DNA of 64,000 bases from Candidatus Cloacimonadota bacterium (GCA_020532085.1 JAJBAV010000002.1:86876-150875), one strand, 5' to 3'; positions 53,136 through 63,040 are shown, numbered from the stretch's first letter. Translations and numbers: made by a program. Notes: generated by a model from the letters alone, not told the origin.

Positions 53136-54275
53136 TCACATCTGCCTCCGTTTGGCGGTGAGATTGAGCACAAGCCCGATGGAGACGGAATCCACCAGCA
53201 GTGCCGTGCCGCCATAACTAACGAAGGGCAGCGTGTTGCCGGTTGCGGGGATGATGGACATGCTCACGCCGGTGTTGATGAGGGCGTTGAAAAAGATGTT
53301 CATGCCAAGGCCGGCCATCAGATACTTATGATAGCGGTTTTCCTGCGTTTCGGCCAGCTTGAGGATGCGGAAAAAGAGCAGGGCGTGCAGCAGCAGCACA
53401 AGGGCCGCGCCAAGGAAGCCGAATTCCTCGCCGATGATGGTGTAGATATAGTCGGTGCGGGCTTCAGGCAGGAAATAGTGTTTGGCCCGGCCGTGGGCCA
53501 TGCCCGTGCCCAGAAAACCTCCGCTGGTGAGCGCGGTGAGGCTTTCCTTCACCTGATATTCCTCGGCCGAATTGCTGGGCGCGGGACGGTTTGGCACCAG
53601 CAGCGAATAGACTTTGTAGGTGTTGATGCGGTCGGAACGGAAGGAATCGCCTTTGGCGATGATCACGGTGCCGGCGATCAGGCCCAGCATCAGCACTCCC
53701 AGCACGAAACGCTTACGCAGGCCGGCGTAGAAAAGCATGCCCAGAAGGGTGGCACCGCCGATGATGAGCGTGCTGAGATGCTTGCCGAGGAAGATGAGCA
53801 CGAAGATCACCACAGTATAGAGGATCAGCGGGATGAACTCCATGCCGAGTTCCTTCACGTTGGCGAGGTTGATCTTGTCCTGTTTGGAATCCAGATAGCC
53901 GGCAAAGAAGAGGATCAGCACCAATCGCGCCATAGTGCTGGGTTGAATGCCCACGGGGCCGATCATCAGCCAGCGTTCTGCGCCTTTGGTTTTCACGCCG
54001 ATGAGGAAGACCAGCACCAGCAGGCCCATGATGAGATAGACCAGCCAGCGGTTGAGGGGGCGCAATTTGTCCACTTTCACGAAGTAAACCGTGATGATGG
54101 CGGCCAGTACAGAGACGCCCACGAAGACGGCGTGGCGGTAGAAATTGACCATGGTGCTCTGCACGGAGGTGATGTCCAGCATCACCAGAAGCCCGATCAC
54201 CAGCAGCGCGAGATAGCAGCCCAGGATGGTGTTGTCGATGGAGACGATGTAGGAGGTGTTTCTATTCTTTTTCAT
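53136..54275 (-). CDS. ftsW: SEDS-family peptidoglycan polymerase FtsW
   Basis: 379 residues, about ten membrane helices. ATG 54275 has AGGAG eight nt upstream; the open frame before it is antisense-like and overlaps murD. The family signature with acidic residue in GAERWLMIGPVGIQPS (Glu and Pro blocks) and NTGVSMSIIPATGNTLPFVS near the C-terminus is present. FtsW polymerises lipid II at the septum with its partner transpeptidase (ftsI, same cluster). It overlaps the murD end by 14 nt. Confidence 0.96.
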   Translation of the reverse strand: MKKNRNTSYIVSIDNTILGCYLALLVIGLLVMLDITSVQSTMVNFYRHAVFVGVSVLAAIITVYFVKVDKLRPLNRWLVYLIMGLLVLVFLIGVKTKGAERWLMIGPVGIQPSTMARLVLILFFAGYLDSKQDKINLANVKELGMEFIPLILYTVVIFVLIFLGKHLSTLIIGGATLLGMLFYAGLRKRFVLGVLMLGLIAGTVIIAKGDSFRSDRINTYKVYSLLVPNRPAPSNSAEEYQVKESLTALTSGGFLGTGMAHGRAKHYFLPEARTDYIYTIIGEEFGFLGAALVLLLHALLFFRILKLAETQENRYHKYLMAGLGMNIFFNALINTGVSMSIIPATGNTLPFVSYGGTALLVDSVSIGLVLNLTAKRRQM

Positions 54276-55617
54276 ATTCGCTCCTGATCCGCTGCACGAT
54301 CTCCTTGAAAACCTCGCCGCGGTGCTCGTAGTTGCGAAAGCGGTCGAAGCTGGCACAGGCGGGGGAGAGGACAATGATGTCGCCGGGAACGGAATCGGCA
54401 AAGGCGGCGCGGACACAGGCTTCGAAATCCTCCACCCAGGCAAGTTCGAGCTGGCCTTCCCAGGCGGCGCGCATCTGCTCTGTGGTGCCGCCGGTAACGT
54501 AAACCTTGCGGGCACGCTGCTGCAGCATGGGGGTGAGCACGGAAAAATCCTCGCCTTTGTCGGAGCCGCCCATGATCACGCGGATGGGTTCGTCGAAAGA
54601 GGTGAGGGCGGATTTCACGGAATCGGTGTTCGTGGCCTTGGAATCGTTGTAGAAGAAGATGCCGTTGATGAGGGCGACGAACTCGAGGCGGTGGGTGAGA
54701 GGCTCAAAGCTTTTGGCAGCCTCGATGGCGAAGGCGAGGTCATGGGTGAGGGCGTCCACAGCAAGCAATGCCGCCATCGCGTTGGCGTGGTTGTGGGGGC
54801 CGCGGATCTTGAGTTCGCTCACGGGTAGTTTGTGGCGGAGGCCGATCTGGATCGCGTCGCGGTTCAGCCAGGCTTCACAGTCGGGCGGGGTACTGGTCAG
54901 CGAATAGCGCAGCCGGCGGGACTTGATCAGGTGCTGATGTTCCACGATGGGTTCCGAATCCAGGCAGATAACAGCGGTGTCCGCTTGCGTTTGATTGGTG
55001 AACAAGCGGAATTTGGAGGCGGTGTAGTCGGCAAAGGAGGCATAGCGGTCAAGGTGATCGGGTGTGATGTTCAAAAGCACGGCCACCTCGGGACGGAAGT
55101 TTTGGATGAGATCAAGCTGGAAACTGCTGATCTCGAGCACGATGAAATCTATGCCCGGTTTCTCTATCGGCCAGGAACAGAAGGCGGAGCCGATGTTACC
55201 CGCCAGAATGCTGTTGTAGCCCATGTTTTTGAGGATGTGGTGGATTAGAGAGACGGTGGTGCTCTTGCCGTTGGAGCCGCTCACGGCGATCAACCGGCTG
55301 TCGCCGCTCTTGACGCGGAAGCCGAGCTCGATCTCGCTGATGAGTTCGATGCCTTTGGCGCGCGCTTTGGCTATGATGGGCAGATTTAAGGGGATGCCGG
55401 GGCTTACGATCCAAGTGTCGCATTGGAAGAGGCGGTCGCTGTGGCCGCCGAATTCGCAGGCAAAATCGCGGGTGAGGGTGTCCGCGCCGCTGATCTTTTC
55501 CAGCGGCTGGGAATCGCTCAAAAAGGCAGTTCCGCCCAATTCCTTGATCTTGCAGGCCGCCGCGATGCCGCTGCGGGCAAGTCCGAGAATGGCATAGTTT
55601 CGGGACGCGTCAAACAA
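54262..55617 (-). CDS. murD: UDP-N-acetylmuramoylalanine--D-glutamate ligase
   Basis: 451 residues. Adds D-Glu to UDP-MurNAc-L-Ala. N-terminal Rossmann ILGLARSGIAAACK, ATP loop AVSGSNGKSTTVSLI near 115, then NITPDHLDRY and FYNDSKATNTDSVKSAL, the standard MurD blocks. TTG start at 55617 with GGAG upstream (family starts often vary). Thirteen nt after mraY. Confidence 0.97.
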   Translation of the reverse strand: MFDASRNYAILGLARSGIAAACKIKELGGTAFLSDSQPLEKISGADTLTRDFACEFGGHSDRLFQCDTWIVSPGIPLNLPIIAKARAKGIELISEIELGFRVKSGDSRLIAVSGSNGKSTTVSLIHHILKNMGYNSILAGNIGSAFCSWPIEKPGIDFIVLEISSFQLDLIQNFRPEVAVLLNITPDHLDRYASFADYTASKFRLFTNQTQADTAVICLDSEPIVEHQHLIKSRRLRYSLTSTPPDCEAWLNRDAIQIGLRHKLPVSELKIRGPHNHANAMAALLAVDALTHDLAFAIEAAKSFEPLTHRLEFVALINGIFFYNDSKATNTDSVKSALTSFDEPIRVIMGGSDKGEDFSVLTPMLQQRARKVYVTGGTTEQMRAAWEGQLELAWVEDFEACVRAAFADSVPGDIIVLSPACASFDRFRNYEHRGEVFKEIVQRIRSEYEKE

Positions 55618-55630
55618 TTTTCACATCTCC

Positions 55631-56731
55631 TTAGCGCAGTTTGATGGTGCTTAGCCCCACCGCCAGCAAGAGGATCGCCACGATCCAGAAGCGGATCACG
55701 ATCTTGGATTCGTGCATGCCCTTCATCTCGAAATGGTGGTGGACCGGCGCGCAGAGGAACACCCTTCTGCCTTCGCCGTATCTGCGTTTGGTATGCTTGA
55801 ACCACGTGCGTTGGATGATCACGGAAAGCGTTTCGGAGATGAAGAGGAAGCCGATGATGACGAAAAAGATCTGCTCCTGCAGCAGGATGGAGATTACGGC
55901 CAGAATGCCGCCCAGCGTTAGCGATCCGGTGTCGCCCATGAAAACTTCCGCGGGGTGGGAATTGAACCAAAGAAATCCGATCAGTGTGCCGATCAGTCCA
56001 GCGATGAACACCGTCAGCTCACCCGCGGTGGGAAGGAATTCCAGCTGCAGATAGGCGGCGGAATTGAAGTTTCCCTTCAGATAGCTCATGATGCCCAGGC
56101 CAACTGCCGAAAAGATCATCACGCCGGCGGAGAGGCCGTCGAGCCCGTCGGTGAGGTTCACGGCGTTGGAGATGCCCGTGATGTAGAAAACCATCAGCGG
56201 AATGAACGTCCAGCCGAGGGGGATGATGAGATTCTTGAAAAAAGGTATCTGCAGATTGGTGACCGTGCCGCTGGTGCCGCCGTAAAAGATGGCCAAAGTG
56301 AGCAGCAAACCCACGCTGATCTGCCCCCACAGCTTGTATTTGGGTACCAGACCCTTCGCCAGCTTGAGGAAGTTTTTCAGATAATCGTCTAAAAAACCAA
56401 AGATGCCCAGCCACAGCGTGGTGAGAAACATCATGATGATGGAGCGGTTCGTAAGGTCGTTCCAGAGCAGCGAGGCGATCAGCAGCCCGAAGATGATCAG
56501 CAGCCCGCCCATCGTGGGCGTGCCCGCTTTGGCGCGATGTTTTTCGGGTACGTCCTCGTCGATGGTTTCCACTGCCGCTTTGCGCTTCAACAGGCGAATG
56601 AAGGAGGGTCCCACGAACAGGGTGAAGAGCAGCGCGGTGAGGAAGGCGCCAAGGGAACGGAAAGTGATGTAGCGCAATACGTTGAACACGATGCTGTAAC
56701 GGGCCAGGGGGTAGAGCAGATGGTAGAGCAT
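55631..56731 (-). CDS. mraY: Phospho-MurNAc-pentapeptide transferase
   Basis: 366 residues, about ten membrane helices. Transfers phospho-MurNAc-pentapeptide to undecaprenyl phosphate, giving lipid I. AGTPTMGGLLI, FLDDYLKNFLKLA (catalytic Asp pair) and NAVNLTDGLDGLSAG are the MraY blocks; VHHHFEMKGMHESKIVIRFW carries the HHH motif. The ATG shares one base with the murEF stop (TAATG), so translation is coupled. Confidence 0.98.
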   Translation of the reverse strand: MLYHLLYPLARYSIVFNVLRYITFRSLGAFLTALLFTLFVGPSFIRLLKRKAAVETIDEDVPEKHRAKAGTPTMGGLLIIFGLLIASLLWNDLTNRSIIMMFLTTLWLGIFGFLDDYLKNFLKLAKGLVPKYKLWGQISVGLLLTLAIFYGGTSGTVTNLQIPFFKNLIIPLGWTFIPLMVFYITGISNAVNLTDGLDGLSAGVMIFSAVGLGIMSYLKGNFNSAAYLQLEFLPTAGELTVFIAGLIGTLIGFLWFNSHPAEVFMGDTGSLTLGGILAVISILLQEQIFFVIIGFLFISETLSVIIQRTWFKHTKRRYGEGRRVFLCAPVHHHFEMKGMHESKIVIRFWIVAILLLAVGLSTIKLR

Positions 56732-59574
56732 TAGCGTTCTCCTCTCAGCTGGGGCAGCAGTTTTTCGAGATGGATGGAGTGCGAGGCTTTTACCAGCACC
56801 ACCGCGCCTGTGGCCAGGCCGGACAGCACGCCGCTGGCCAGCATGTCTTCAACCTTGGCGAAATGCCTTCCCTGCAGATGCGAATCCTGCTGATGATAGC
56901 GCGGCGCGTGCTCGCCGACGGTGTAGAGGGCGTCGTAACCCTTCTCACAGAGGATGGCGCCGATCATGTCGTGATAATCCGCGGCGGCGGGGCCAAGCTC
57001 CAGCATGTCGCCCAGAATGGCTATGTGCGGACGCGCGGGCTCCAGAGTGTGCCAGTATTCGATGGCGCTTTGCATGGAGACGGGGTTGGCGTTGTAGCAG
57101 TCGGCCAGCAACAGCAGGCTGGGAAGGTCTTCGCGCTGCAAACGCAATTCCAGTTGGATGGGATCCGCCAAAGCCTTTTGCATCGCGGCCTCATCAATTC
57201 CGCAGTGACTGCCCGCGGCAATGGCGAAGGCGGCGTTTTTGGCCAGATGCGGCACCGGATAAGGGATCGTGTAGGCTGCGCCATTCACTTTAAAGGAACA
57301 AACCTGAGCGTCGCATTCCACATCGCTGAGGCGGAAATCCGCGTTTTCCGAGAAGCCAACGCTCTTTCCCTGCTTGGCATAGGCTGCGAAGCGGGGATCG
57401 TCGGCATCGAACAGGCGGATGTCCAGCGGCCGGTTGAACAGCGCGGTTTTTTCGCGATAGACGCCGTCTTCGTCGATGAGCTTTTCCAGGTGCGAAGGGC
57501 CGATGTTGATGATAATACCGGCGTCGGGGGCACAGATTTCGCTGAGAGTGGCGATCTCGCCAAAGGCGTTGGTGCCCAGCTCGAAGATGGCATAGCGCTG
57601 TTCGGGGCGGAGGTTGAGGATGGTCTGGCAGAGGCCGATGATGTTGTTGGCATTGGCCAGGGTCTTCAGTGTGGGCGCGGCGGCGTCGAACACGGCAGCC
57701 AAAAGCTCTTTGGTGCTGCTTTTGCCGGTGCTTCCGGTGAGCGCGATCTTATAGACGGAAAACATCAAAAGATACTTGCGGCAGAGCGTGGACATCGCCC
57801 GCAGCGGTTCTTCCACGCGCAGATAGTTATTCCAGCCGTTGGCATCGATGCTGCCCACGCCCAGGTTGTTCGCTTCGCGCAGGATTTCGCCCAGATAGGC
57901 GTTGCCGTCGAAATTGGCCCCGCGCAGGGCGAAGAACACCGATCCCGGCGTGAGGGAACGGCTGTCGGTGGAGATCCTGGGATAGGTTGCGGGCGCTTTG
58001 TAGCCTTTGCTTTCGGAGGGAGGGGCCGCGCAAAGCAGCTCCAGCATGAGGCGGTCGAGGGGCAGGCTGAGTTCGCCTTCCGGCTGTTTTCCAAAATCAG
58101 CCGCGTTCATGTATTCAGCGGCTATCGCGGCATCGTCAAAAGGATGGCGCACGCCTTCGATATCTTGGTAGGTCTCGTGTCCCTTGCCGCAGAGCAGAAC
58201 GACGTCGCCAGGCCGGGCAAGTCTTATAATGGCGTGGATGGCCTCACGGCGATCGCGGATGATCCACCATGGCAGCCACATGTCCGTGCCGGTAACAATC
58301 TCGCGGATGATCGAGTCGGGATCTTCTCCGCGGGGGTTGTCGTCGGTGATGATCACTGCGTCGGCGAATTGCAGGGCCGCCTTCAGCATCAGCGGACGTT
58401 TGCCACGATCACGTTCGCCCCCGGCACCCAGGAGGCAGAGTACGCGTTTGGGGCGCAGGTCGCGGCTGGCGCGGAGCACATTCTCCAGGGCGTCGGGAGT
58501 GTGCGCGTAATCCACGAAAACGCCTATGCCATGCTTGTTTGGGACCCTTTCGAAACGTCCCCGCACGGGCGGCACGTGGTTCAGCGCCTGTTCGATCTGC
58601 CGCTTTTCAAAGCCCATCAGATTAAGCGTCGCAGCGCCCATGGCAAGGTTGGACACGTTAAATTTTCCGATCAGAGGCGAGCGGATGTTCACCACCCCTT
58701 CGCGGCATTGCAGGGCAAAGCGGCTCTGCTCCCAGTCGTTGGGGCTGTTGTCGCCCCGGATCACGAAGTCCGCCTCAGCGCTGCCCAAGCTGAAAACATA
58801 TGCCCCTTGCGATTTCAGTTCATCATAAATGTGTTTGCCAAAACTGTCGTCGGTGTTCACCAGCCCCACTGCTTTTCCCTGCAGCGTTCCAGAAAAGAGC
58901 TTCAGCTTCGCTTCACCGTATTCCTCCATGCTGCGGTGGAAATCCAGGTGTTCGCGGCTGAGGTTGGTGAAGAGGCAGTAGTCGAATTCGATGCCATAAA
59001 CGCGGTCCAAGGCAAGCGCGTGGGAGCTTACCTCCATGAAGACGATGTTCAGCTTGCGAGCTGCCATTTGCGCGAAGATGCCGTTGAGCTGCAATATGTC
59101 CGGCGTGGTGTGCCGCGTTTCAAAATGTTCGTCATTGATGTAATAGCCCAGCGTGCCGATCCAACCCGCGTCGATGCCGAGTTCACGCACCGCTTTAAAC
59201 AGCAGCATGGAAGTGGTTGTCTTGCCGTTGGTTCCGGTAACGCCAACGAGGCGGAAGGAAGAGCTGGGATCGTTGTAAAAAAGTTTAGCCAACAGCGCCG
59301 CAGCCCTGCGGGAATCGCTCACGCGGATGGCTGGCAGAGGGTCGGTGAAATCGTATTCGCCCACTATGAGGGCGGCCCCTTTGGCGCGGGCGTCGGCGAT
59401 GAAGCGGTGACCGTCGGAAACCTGTCCCCTGATGCAAACAAAGATGTCGCCGGTTTCGATCTCGCGGTTGTCCACGCGCACCACCCCGTTCAAACACTCG
59501 ATGCCTTCGAGGGCCTGGGTTTGCAGCAGCAGATCGTGTTGCGTGAAGAGCCGCAAAACCTCGCTCAGGTTCAT
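56731..59574 (-). CDS. murEF: MurE-MurF fusion: tripeptide and pentapeptide ligase
   Basis: 947 residues in one uninterrupted frame. Residues about 1-490 are MurE: ATP loop GVTGTNGKTT (111-120), HTTPD, and the DNPRGEDP motif (412-419) specific for meso-diaminopimelate. Residues about 525-947 are MurF: substrate block PRISTDSRSLTPGSVFFALR (532-551), ATP loop TGSTGKSST (613-621, Ser-Ser where Thr-Thr is common) and NANNIIG (641-647). The linker near 490-520 is short and polar. The enzyme would add meso-DAP and then D-Ala-D-Ala to UDP-MurNAc-dipeptide without release. Its ATG overlaps the ftsI stop by 4 nt. Similar fusions are known in scattered bacteria; separate ligases are the rule. Confidence 0.97.
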   Translation of the reverse strand: MNLSEVLRLFTQHDLLLQTQALEGIECLNGVVRVDNREIETGDIFVCIRGQVSDGHRFIADARAKGAALIVGEYDFTDPLPAIRVSDSRRAAALLAKLFYNDPSSSFRLVGVTGTNGKTTTSMLLFKAVRELGIDAGWIGTLGYYINDEHFETRHTTPDILQLNGIFAQMAARKLNIVFMEVSSHALALDRVYGIEFDYCLFTNLSREHLDFHRSMEEYGEAKLKLFSGTLQGKAVGLVNTDDSFGKHIYDELKSQGAYVFSLGSAEADFVIRGDNSPNDWEQSRFALQCREGVVNIRSPLIGKFNVSNLAMGAATLNLMGFEKRQIEQALNHVPPVRGRFERVPNKHGIGVFVDYAHTPDALENVLRASRDLRPKRVLCLLGAGGERDRGKRPLMLKAALQFADAVIITDDNPRGEDPDSIIREIVTGTDMWLPWWIIRDRREAIHAIIRLARPGDVVLLCGKGHETYQDIEGVRHPFDDAAIAAEYMNAADFGKQPEGELSLPLDRLMLELLCAAPPSESKGYKAPATYPRISTDSRSLTPGSVFFALRGANFDGNAYLGEILREANNLGVGSIDANGWNNYLRVEEPLRAMSTLCRKYLLMFSVYKIALTGSTGKSSTKELLAAVFDAAAPTLKTLANANNIIGLCQTILNLRPEQRYAIFELGTNAFGEIATLSEICAPDAGIIINIGPSHLEKLIDEDGVYREKTALFNRPLDIRLFDADDPRFAAYAKQGKSVGFSENADFRLSDVECDAQVCSFKVNGAAYTIPYPVPHLAKNAAFAIAAGSHCGIDEAAMQKALADPIQLELRLQREDLPSLLLLADCYNANPVSMQSAIEYWHTLEPARPHIAILGDMLELGPAAADYHDMIGAILCEKGYDALYTVGEHAPRYHQQDSHLQGRHFAKVEDMLASGVLSGLATGAVVLVKASHSIHLEKLLPQLRGER

Positions 59575-61745
59575 ATGGAAGCCTCCAGCAGGCAGACGGT
59601 GTTCTTGGTCACGCGGGAGCCGGGTTGGATGGATTGCGAGCGCACGATGCCCGAGCCGCGGATGCGCAGCGCCACTTTCTCGCAGGCGGCCAGCTGCATC
59701 GCCTTGCGCAGCGTGAGGCCGGTGAGGTCGGGCATGCTGCCATGCACCGCGGTTTCAGGTGCGTCACCAGCTTTGCGACCTATCTTCACGGTGATGGGAT
59801 GGCCCGGATCGATGGCCACGTTCGGCTTCGGGAATTGGTCGACCACCACGGAAGAGGAGTCGGCGCCCACGATGGTGTAGGAAAAGCCGTATTGAATGAG
59901 GATGGCCTCCGCCTGGCTGATATGCTTTCCGCGCAGATCGGGCATACGTTTGGAGCTTTGCATCAGGCGTTCGTCGAAGGCGAGGATGTTGCAGTTTGGC
60001 ATGAACAGGATGTCTTCCACGATCTGTTTGAAAGTGGGCGCGGCGCTGGTGCTGCCGTAATGGTAGCCGATAGCGGGCTCGTCGTAGAAAACGATCATCA
60101 CCATCTTGGGCGCTTCCACGGGGAACATGCCCACGAAAACAGAGTTGTATTTGCCGCCGGCATAGCCTCCGCCGCCTTCCGCCGCTTTCTGAGCGGTGCC
60201 GGTCTTGCCGCCCATGGTGATGTAATCCATCTTGATGTGGCGCGCCGTGCCGCGGTCGACCACCGTCTGCATGTAGTAGCGAACGGTGTCCGCGGCCGCC
60301 TTGCTGGCCACCTGGCGCAGCACCTGCGGCTCGAATTGTTCGATTATCCTGCCGTTGTTGTCGGTAACCGATTCCAGCAAATAGGGCTTCACCATCCTGC
60401 CGCCGTTGGCCACCGCGCAAAAGGCCGCCGCGTGCTGGAGGGCGGTAACTGAGATGGCTTGTCCGAAGGATATGGAATGCAGCGTGTAGCCGTCCCAATT
60501 GTTCAGTTTGGCGAACATGCCGCTGCTTTCGCCGCTCAGTTCCAGCCCTGTTTTCTGGCCGTAGCCAAGGGCGATGAACTTCTCGTAAAGTGTTTTGGCG
60601 CCGATCTTGTCGCCGATCAGCGCGATGCCCACGTTGCTGGATTTGCAGATGATGTCCACGGGGCGGATCATGCCGTAGCTGTGCGTGTCCGAGATGGTGC
60701 GGCCGCGGATGGTGATCGAGCCGCTGGGGAAAAGGTCTTTGTGGCTCACCACTTTCTTGTCGAGCGCCACCAGCATTGTGAGCGGCTTCATCGTTGATCC
60801 CGGCTCGAACATGAAGCTGACGGGGATGTTGGACTTCACGCGCACCAGCCCCGGATCGATGTATCTGTCTTCGGCGGAAACGCCCGCCATAGCCAGGATG
60901 CGTCCCGTATGCGGGTCCATCACGATCGCGCCGCCGTTTTTGGCCTTGTATTTCTCCAGGCCGGCGTAGAGGGCGTTCTCCACTACTTCCTGGATGTTGG
61001 CGTCGATGGTGAGGTGCAGGTTGTTGCCGTCGCGCGAAACTTTTTCATGCAGGTTCGGATAGGGCATGCGCCTGTGTTTGGCGTCGTACACCACTTCCCG
61101 CCAGCCGTATTCGCCGGCCAGGTAATCGTCGTAGCTGGATTCGATGCCGCAGCTGCCGCTGAGCTTGTAGAGCGAGCGGTTGCCTGTTTCGGCGTCGTAG
61201 CCTTCCGAGACAGCGCGCACGCTGCCCAGCAGCCGCGCGGCCAGAATGTTGCGCGAATAGATGCGCTTCATCGAGGCGAAACTGTGGCTGAGCCCCGGCA
61301 GCTTGTCAGTTTCAAAGGCTTTCACGATCTTTTCCAGCTCCATCTCGCGCACCTTGTTCGTGATCTGAATGGAGCTGAGTTTGTCGTTCATAGTCAGGCG
61401 CTGCAGCACCGCCTCGGGTTTCACGCTGCAATTGTTGCCTATTGCCTTGCTTATCAGCTGGTAAGCCTTGCTTAGTTCAAGTTTTTTCTCATCCCCCCAA
61501 AGCTTCACCGCGTTGCGGTCGATATCCAGCTGGTAATAGCTGATGGAACTCACCAGCAGATTGCCGTTGGCGTCGTAGATGGAACCCCGGGTGGGGATGA
61601 TGATCTCTTTGTGGGGGGTATAGCGTGTGAGGCGCTGCTGATCGAGCTCGAAGGGGTCAAATATTTGCAGGGCGAAAAGGTAGCCCACCCAAACGAGGGT
61701 CAGCAGGCCGAATGTCGCTGCCAGCAGTTTGTAGCGGGAGCGCAT
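59571..61745 (-). CDS. ftsI: Septal transpeptidase (class B PBP) with two PASTA domains
   Basis: 724 residues. One N-terminal membrane helix (about 8-28), a dimerisation domain containing PTRGSIYDANGNLL, then the transpeptidase: nucleophile S317 in EPGSTMKP, SSN at 369-371, KTG at 514-516. Two PASTA domains follow (about 600-660 and 672-724), each starting MPDLRG or MPDLTG. PASTA tails on a septal PBP are usual in Gram-positive bacteria and rarer in diderm phyla. It crosslinks septal peptidoglycan with FtsW. Six nt after the ftsL gene. Confidence 0.95.
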   Translation of the reverse strand: MRSRYKLLAATFGLLTLVWVGYLFALQIFDPFELDQQRLTRYTPHKEIIIPTRGSIYDANGNLLVSSISYYQLDIDRNAVKLWGDEKKLELSKAYQLISKAIGNNCSVKPEAVLQRLTMNDKLSSIQITNKVREMELEKIVKAFETDKLPGLSHSFASMKRIYSRNILAARLLGSVRAVSEGYDAETGNRSLYKLSGSCGIESSYDDYLAGEYGWREVVYDAKHRRMPYPNLHEKVSRDGNNLHLTIDANIQEVVENALYAGLEKYKAKNGGAIVMDPHTGRILAMAGVSAEDRYIDPGLVRVKSNIPVSFMFEPGSTMKPLTMLVALDKKVVSHKDLFPSGSITIRGRTISDTHSYGMIRPVDIICKSSNVGIALIGDKIGAKTLYEKFIALGYGQKTGLELSGESSGMFAKLNNWDGYTLHSISFGQAISVTALQHAAAFCAVANGGRMVKPYLLESVTDNNGRIIEQFEPQVLRQVASKAAADTVRYYMQTVVDRGTARHIKMDYITMGGKTGTAQKAAEGGGGYAGGKYNSVFVGMFPVEAPKMVMIVFYDEPAIGYHYGSTSAAPTFKQIVEDILFMPNCNILAFDERLMQSSKRMPDLRGKHISQAEAILIQYGFSYTIVGADSSSVVVDQFPKPNVAIDPGHPITVKIGRKAGDAPETAVHGSMPDLTGLTLRKAMQLAACEKVALRIRGSGIVRSQSIQPGSRVTKNTVCLLEASI

Positions 61746-61751
61746 CGTGGC

Positions 61752-62102
61752 CTAGTCCAGCAGGATCTGAACTTCCTTCGCCTGCGCTTTGGAAGCGAAG
61801 AGGTCAATGATGCAATAGCTTTCCCGGTCTTGTTCGTCCGCGGGTTCGTGAACGTAGATGATCTTGCCAGCCTGCACCGGCTGTCCGTTGGCGTCAACGC
61901 TCATCAGCTCGGCGAATTGCCGTCCGCTGCGCAGGTCGTCGCTTTCCACCTTCAGTTCGGTGTTGATGTTCTTTTCCGCGGCGAGTTTGGTTTCCATCCG
62001 CGCCAGTTTCTGCGTGGCGCGCACCATCTGGTTGGCATTCCAAAAGTTGGCAAATACCGCCGTGACGGCGATCAAGATCAAGATCACGAATTTGGCTCTC
62101 AT
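61752..62102 (-). CDS. ftsL: FtsL-like divisome protein
   Basis: 116 residues. One membrane helix (FVILILIAVTAVFANFW, about 5-21) and then a heptad-like coiled coil (TQKLARMETKLAAEKNINTE), the FtsL layout. After the coil there is an extra polar segment of about 45 residues. Identity is low, as is normal for FtsL, and the call rests on topology and on the position between rsmH and ftsI. Start overlaps the rsmH stop by 4 nt. Confidence 0.8.
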   Translation of the reverse strand: MRAKFVILILIAVTAVFANFWNANQMVRATQKLARMETKLAAEKNINTELKVESDDLRSGRQFAELMSVDANGQPVQAGKIIYVHEPADEQDRESYCIIDLFASKAQAKEVQILLD

Positions 62103-63040
62103 GTTTCCCCCATGATTTTTTCCGCCGCGCGCAGCTTGACACTGCGGGAGCGGGTGTTTGAAGCGGTCTCTTCGTCGCTGGCCGCGAGCGGTTTTTTGGT
62201 GAGCAAGGCCAGCTGTTTGTGTTTGCCGCAGTTGCAGTGCATCGCCCTGGGAGGGCAGACGCAGCCGTCGGCGGCGGTTTTGAAAACGTTCTTCACGATT
62301 CTGTCTTCCAGCGAATGATAGCTGAGCACCACGATCCTGCCGCCGGGGCTAAGCAGATTCACGGCGTCCTGCAAAGCCGGCGCCAGCACTTCCAGTTCGC
62401 GGTTCACATGGATGCGCAGGGCCTGAAAGATGCGGACTTTGCTCTTCAGCGATTCCCTGCTGCCCGTGCCGGCCACGCTTTCGATCACGCGGGCAAGCTC
62501 GGCAGTGGTTCGCAGTGGCTGTTTCACGCGTTCCTTCACGATCTTCGCCGCGATCCGGCCGGCGTTCAGCTCTTCGCCGTAGTCTTTGAAAACCCTGGTC
62601 AGTTCAGCCTGCGTGAGCGTGTTCACGGCGTCGGCAGCGGAATAGTTTTGCCCGCGGTCCATGCGCATGTCCAGAGGCGCGTTGCCGTCGATGCTGAAAC
62701 CGCGTGCCTGCTCATCCAGCTGATGTGACGACACGCCGAGGTCGAACAGCGCGCCGTCGATGCTTTTCACTCCGCGCAGCGCGAGTTCCGTGCGCAGCCT
62801 GGAAAAATTCGTGCCGATCAGTTCGCAGCTGTCGCTATAGGCGGCCAAGCGCTCCTTTGCCTCCGCCAGCGCGTCGGCGTCCTGATCGAAGCCGTAAACC
62901 CTTATCCTCTCTGTGGCCTGCAGCATTCCCAAAGCGTGCCCGCCGCCGCCCAAAGTGGCGTCCACATACACCCCGCCGGCCCGCGGTTGCAGGTAGGCAA
63001 CGCATTCGGTCAACATCACGGGGGTGTGGTAAACTTTCAT
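62099..63040 (-). CDS. rsmH: 16S rRNA (cytosine-1402 N4) methyltransferase
   Basis: 313 residues. SAM-binding motif DATLGGGGHALGML (about 28-41) and the family blocks FDLGVSSHQLDEQARGFSI, RMDRGQNYSAADAVN and VVLSYHSLEDRIVK. Methylates C1402 of 16S rRNA. Overlaps mraZ by 4 nt and ftsL by 4 nt, second gene of the cluster as is typical. Confidence 0.97.
   Translation of the reverse strand: MKVYHTPVMLTECVAYLQPRAGGVYVDATLGGGGHALGMLQATERIRVYGFDQDADALAEAKERLAAYSDSCELIGTNFSRLRTELALRGVKSIDGALFDLGVSSHQLDEQARGFSIDGNAPLDMRMDRGQNYSAADAVNTLTQAELTRVFKDYGEELNAGRIAAKIVKERVKQPLRTTAELARVIESVAGTGSRESLKSKVRIFQALRIHVNRELEVLAPALQDAVNLLSPGGRIVVLSYHSLEDRIVKNVFKTAADGCVCPPRAMHCNCGKHKQLALLTKKPLAASDEETASNTRSRSVKLRAAEKIMGET

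Noticed and set aside
56770..59880. A very long open frame on the plus strand opposite murEF and ftsI
   Set aside because: It is an antisense shadow of GC-rich coding DNA: no family signature, no ribosome site, composition rich in His, Gly, Val and Gln as expected from reversed codons. The same applies to the long antisense frames near 876-2378, 18885-20951 and 34684-36228.
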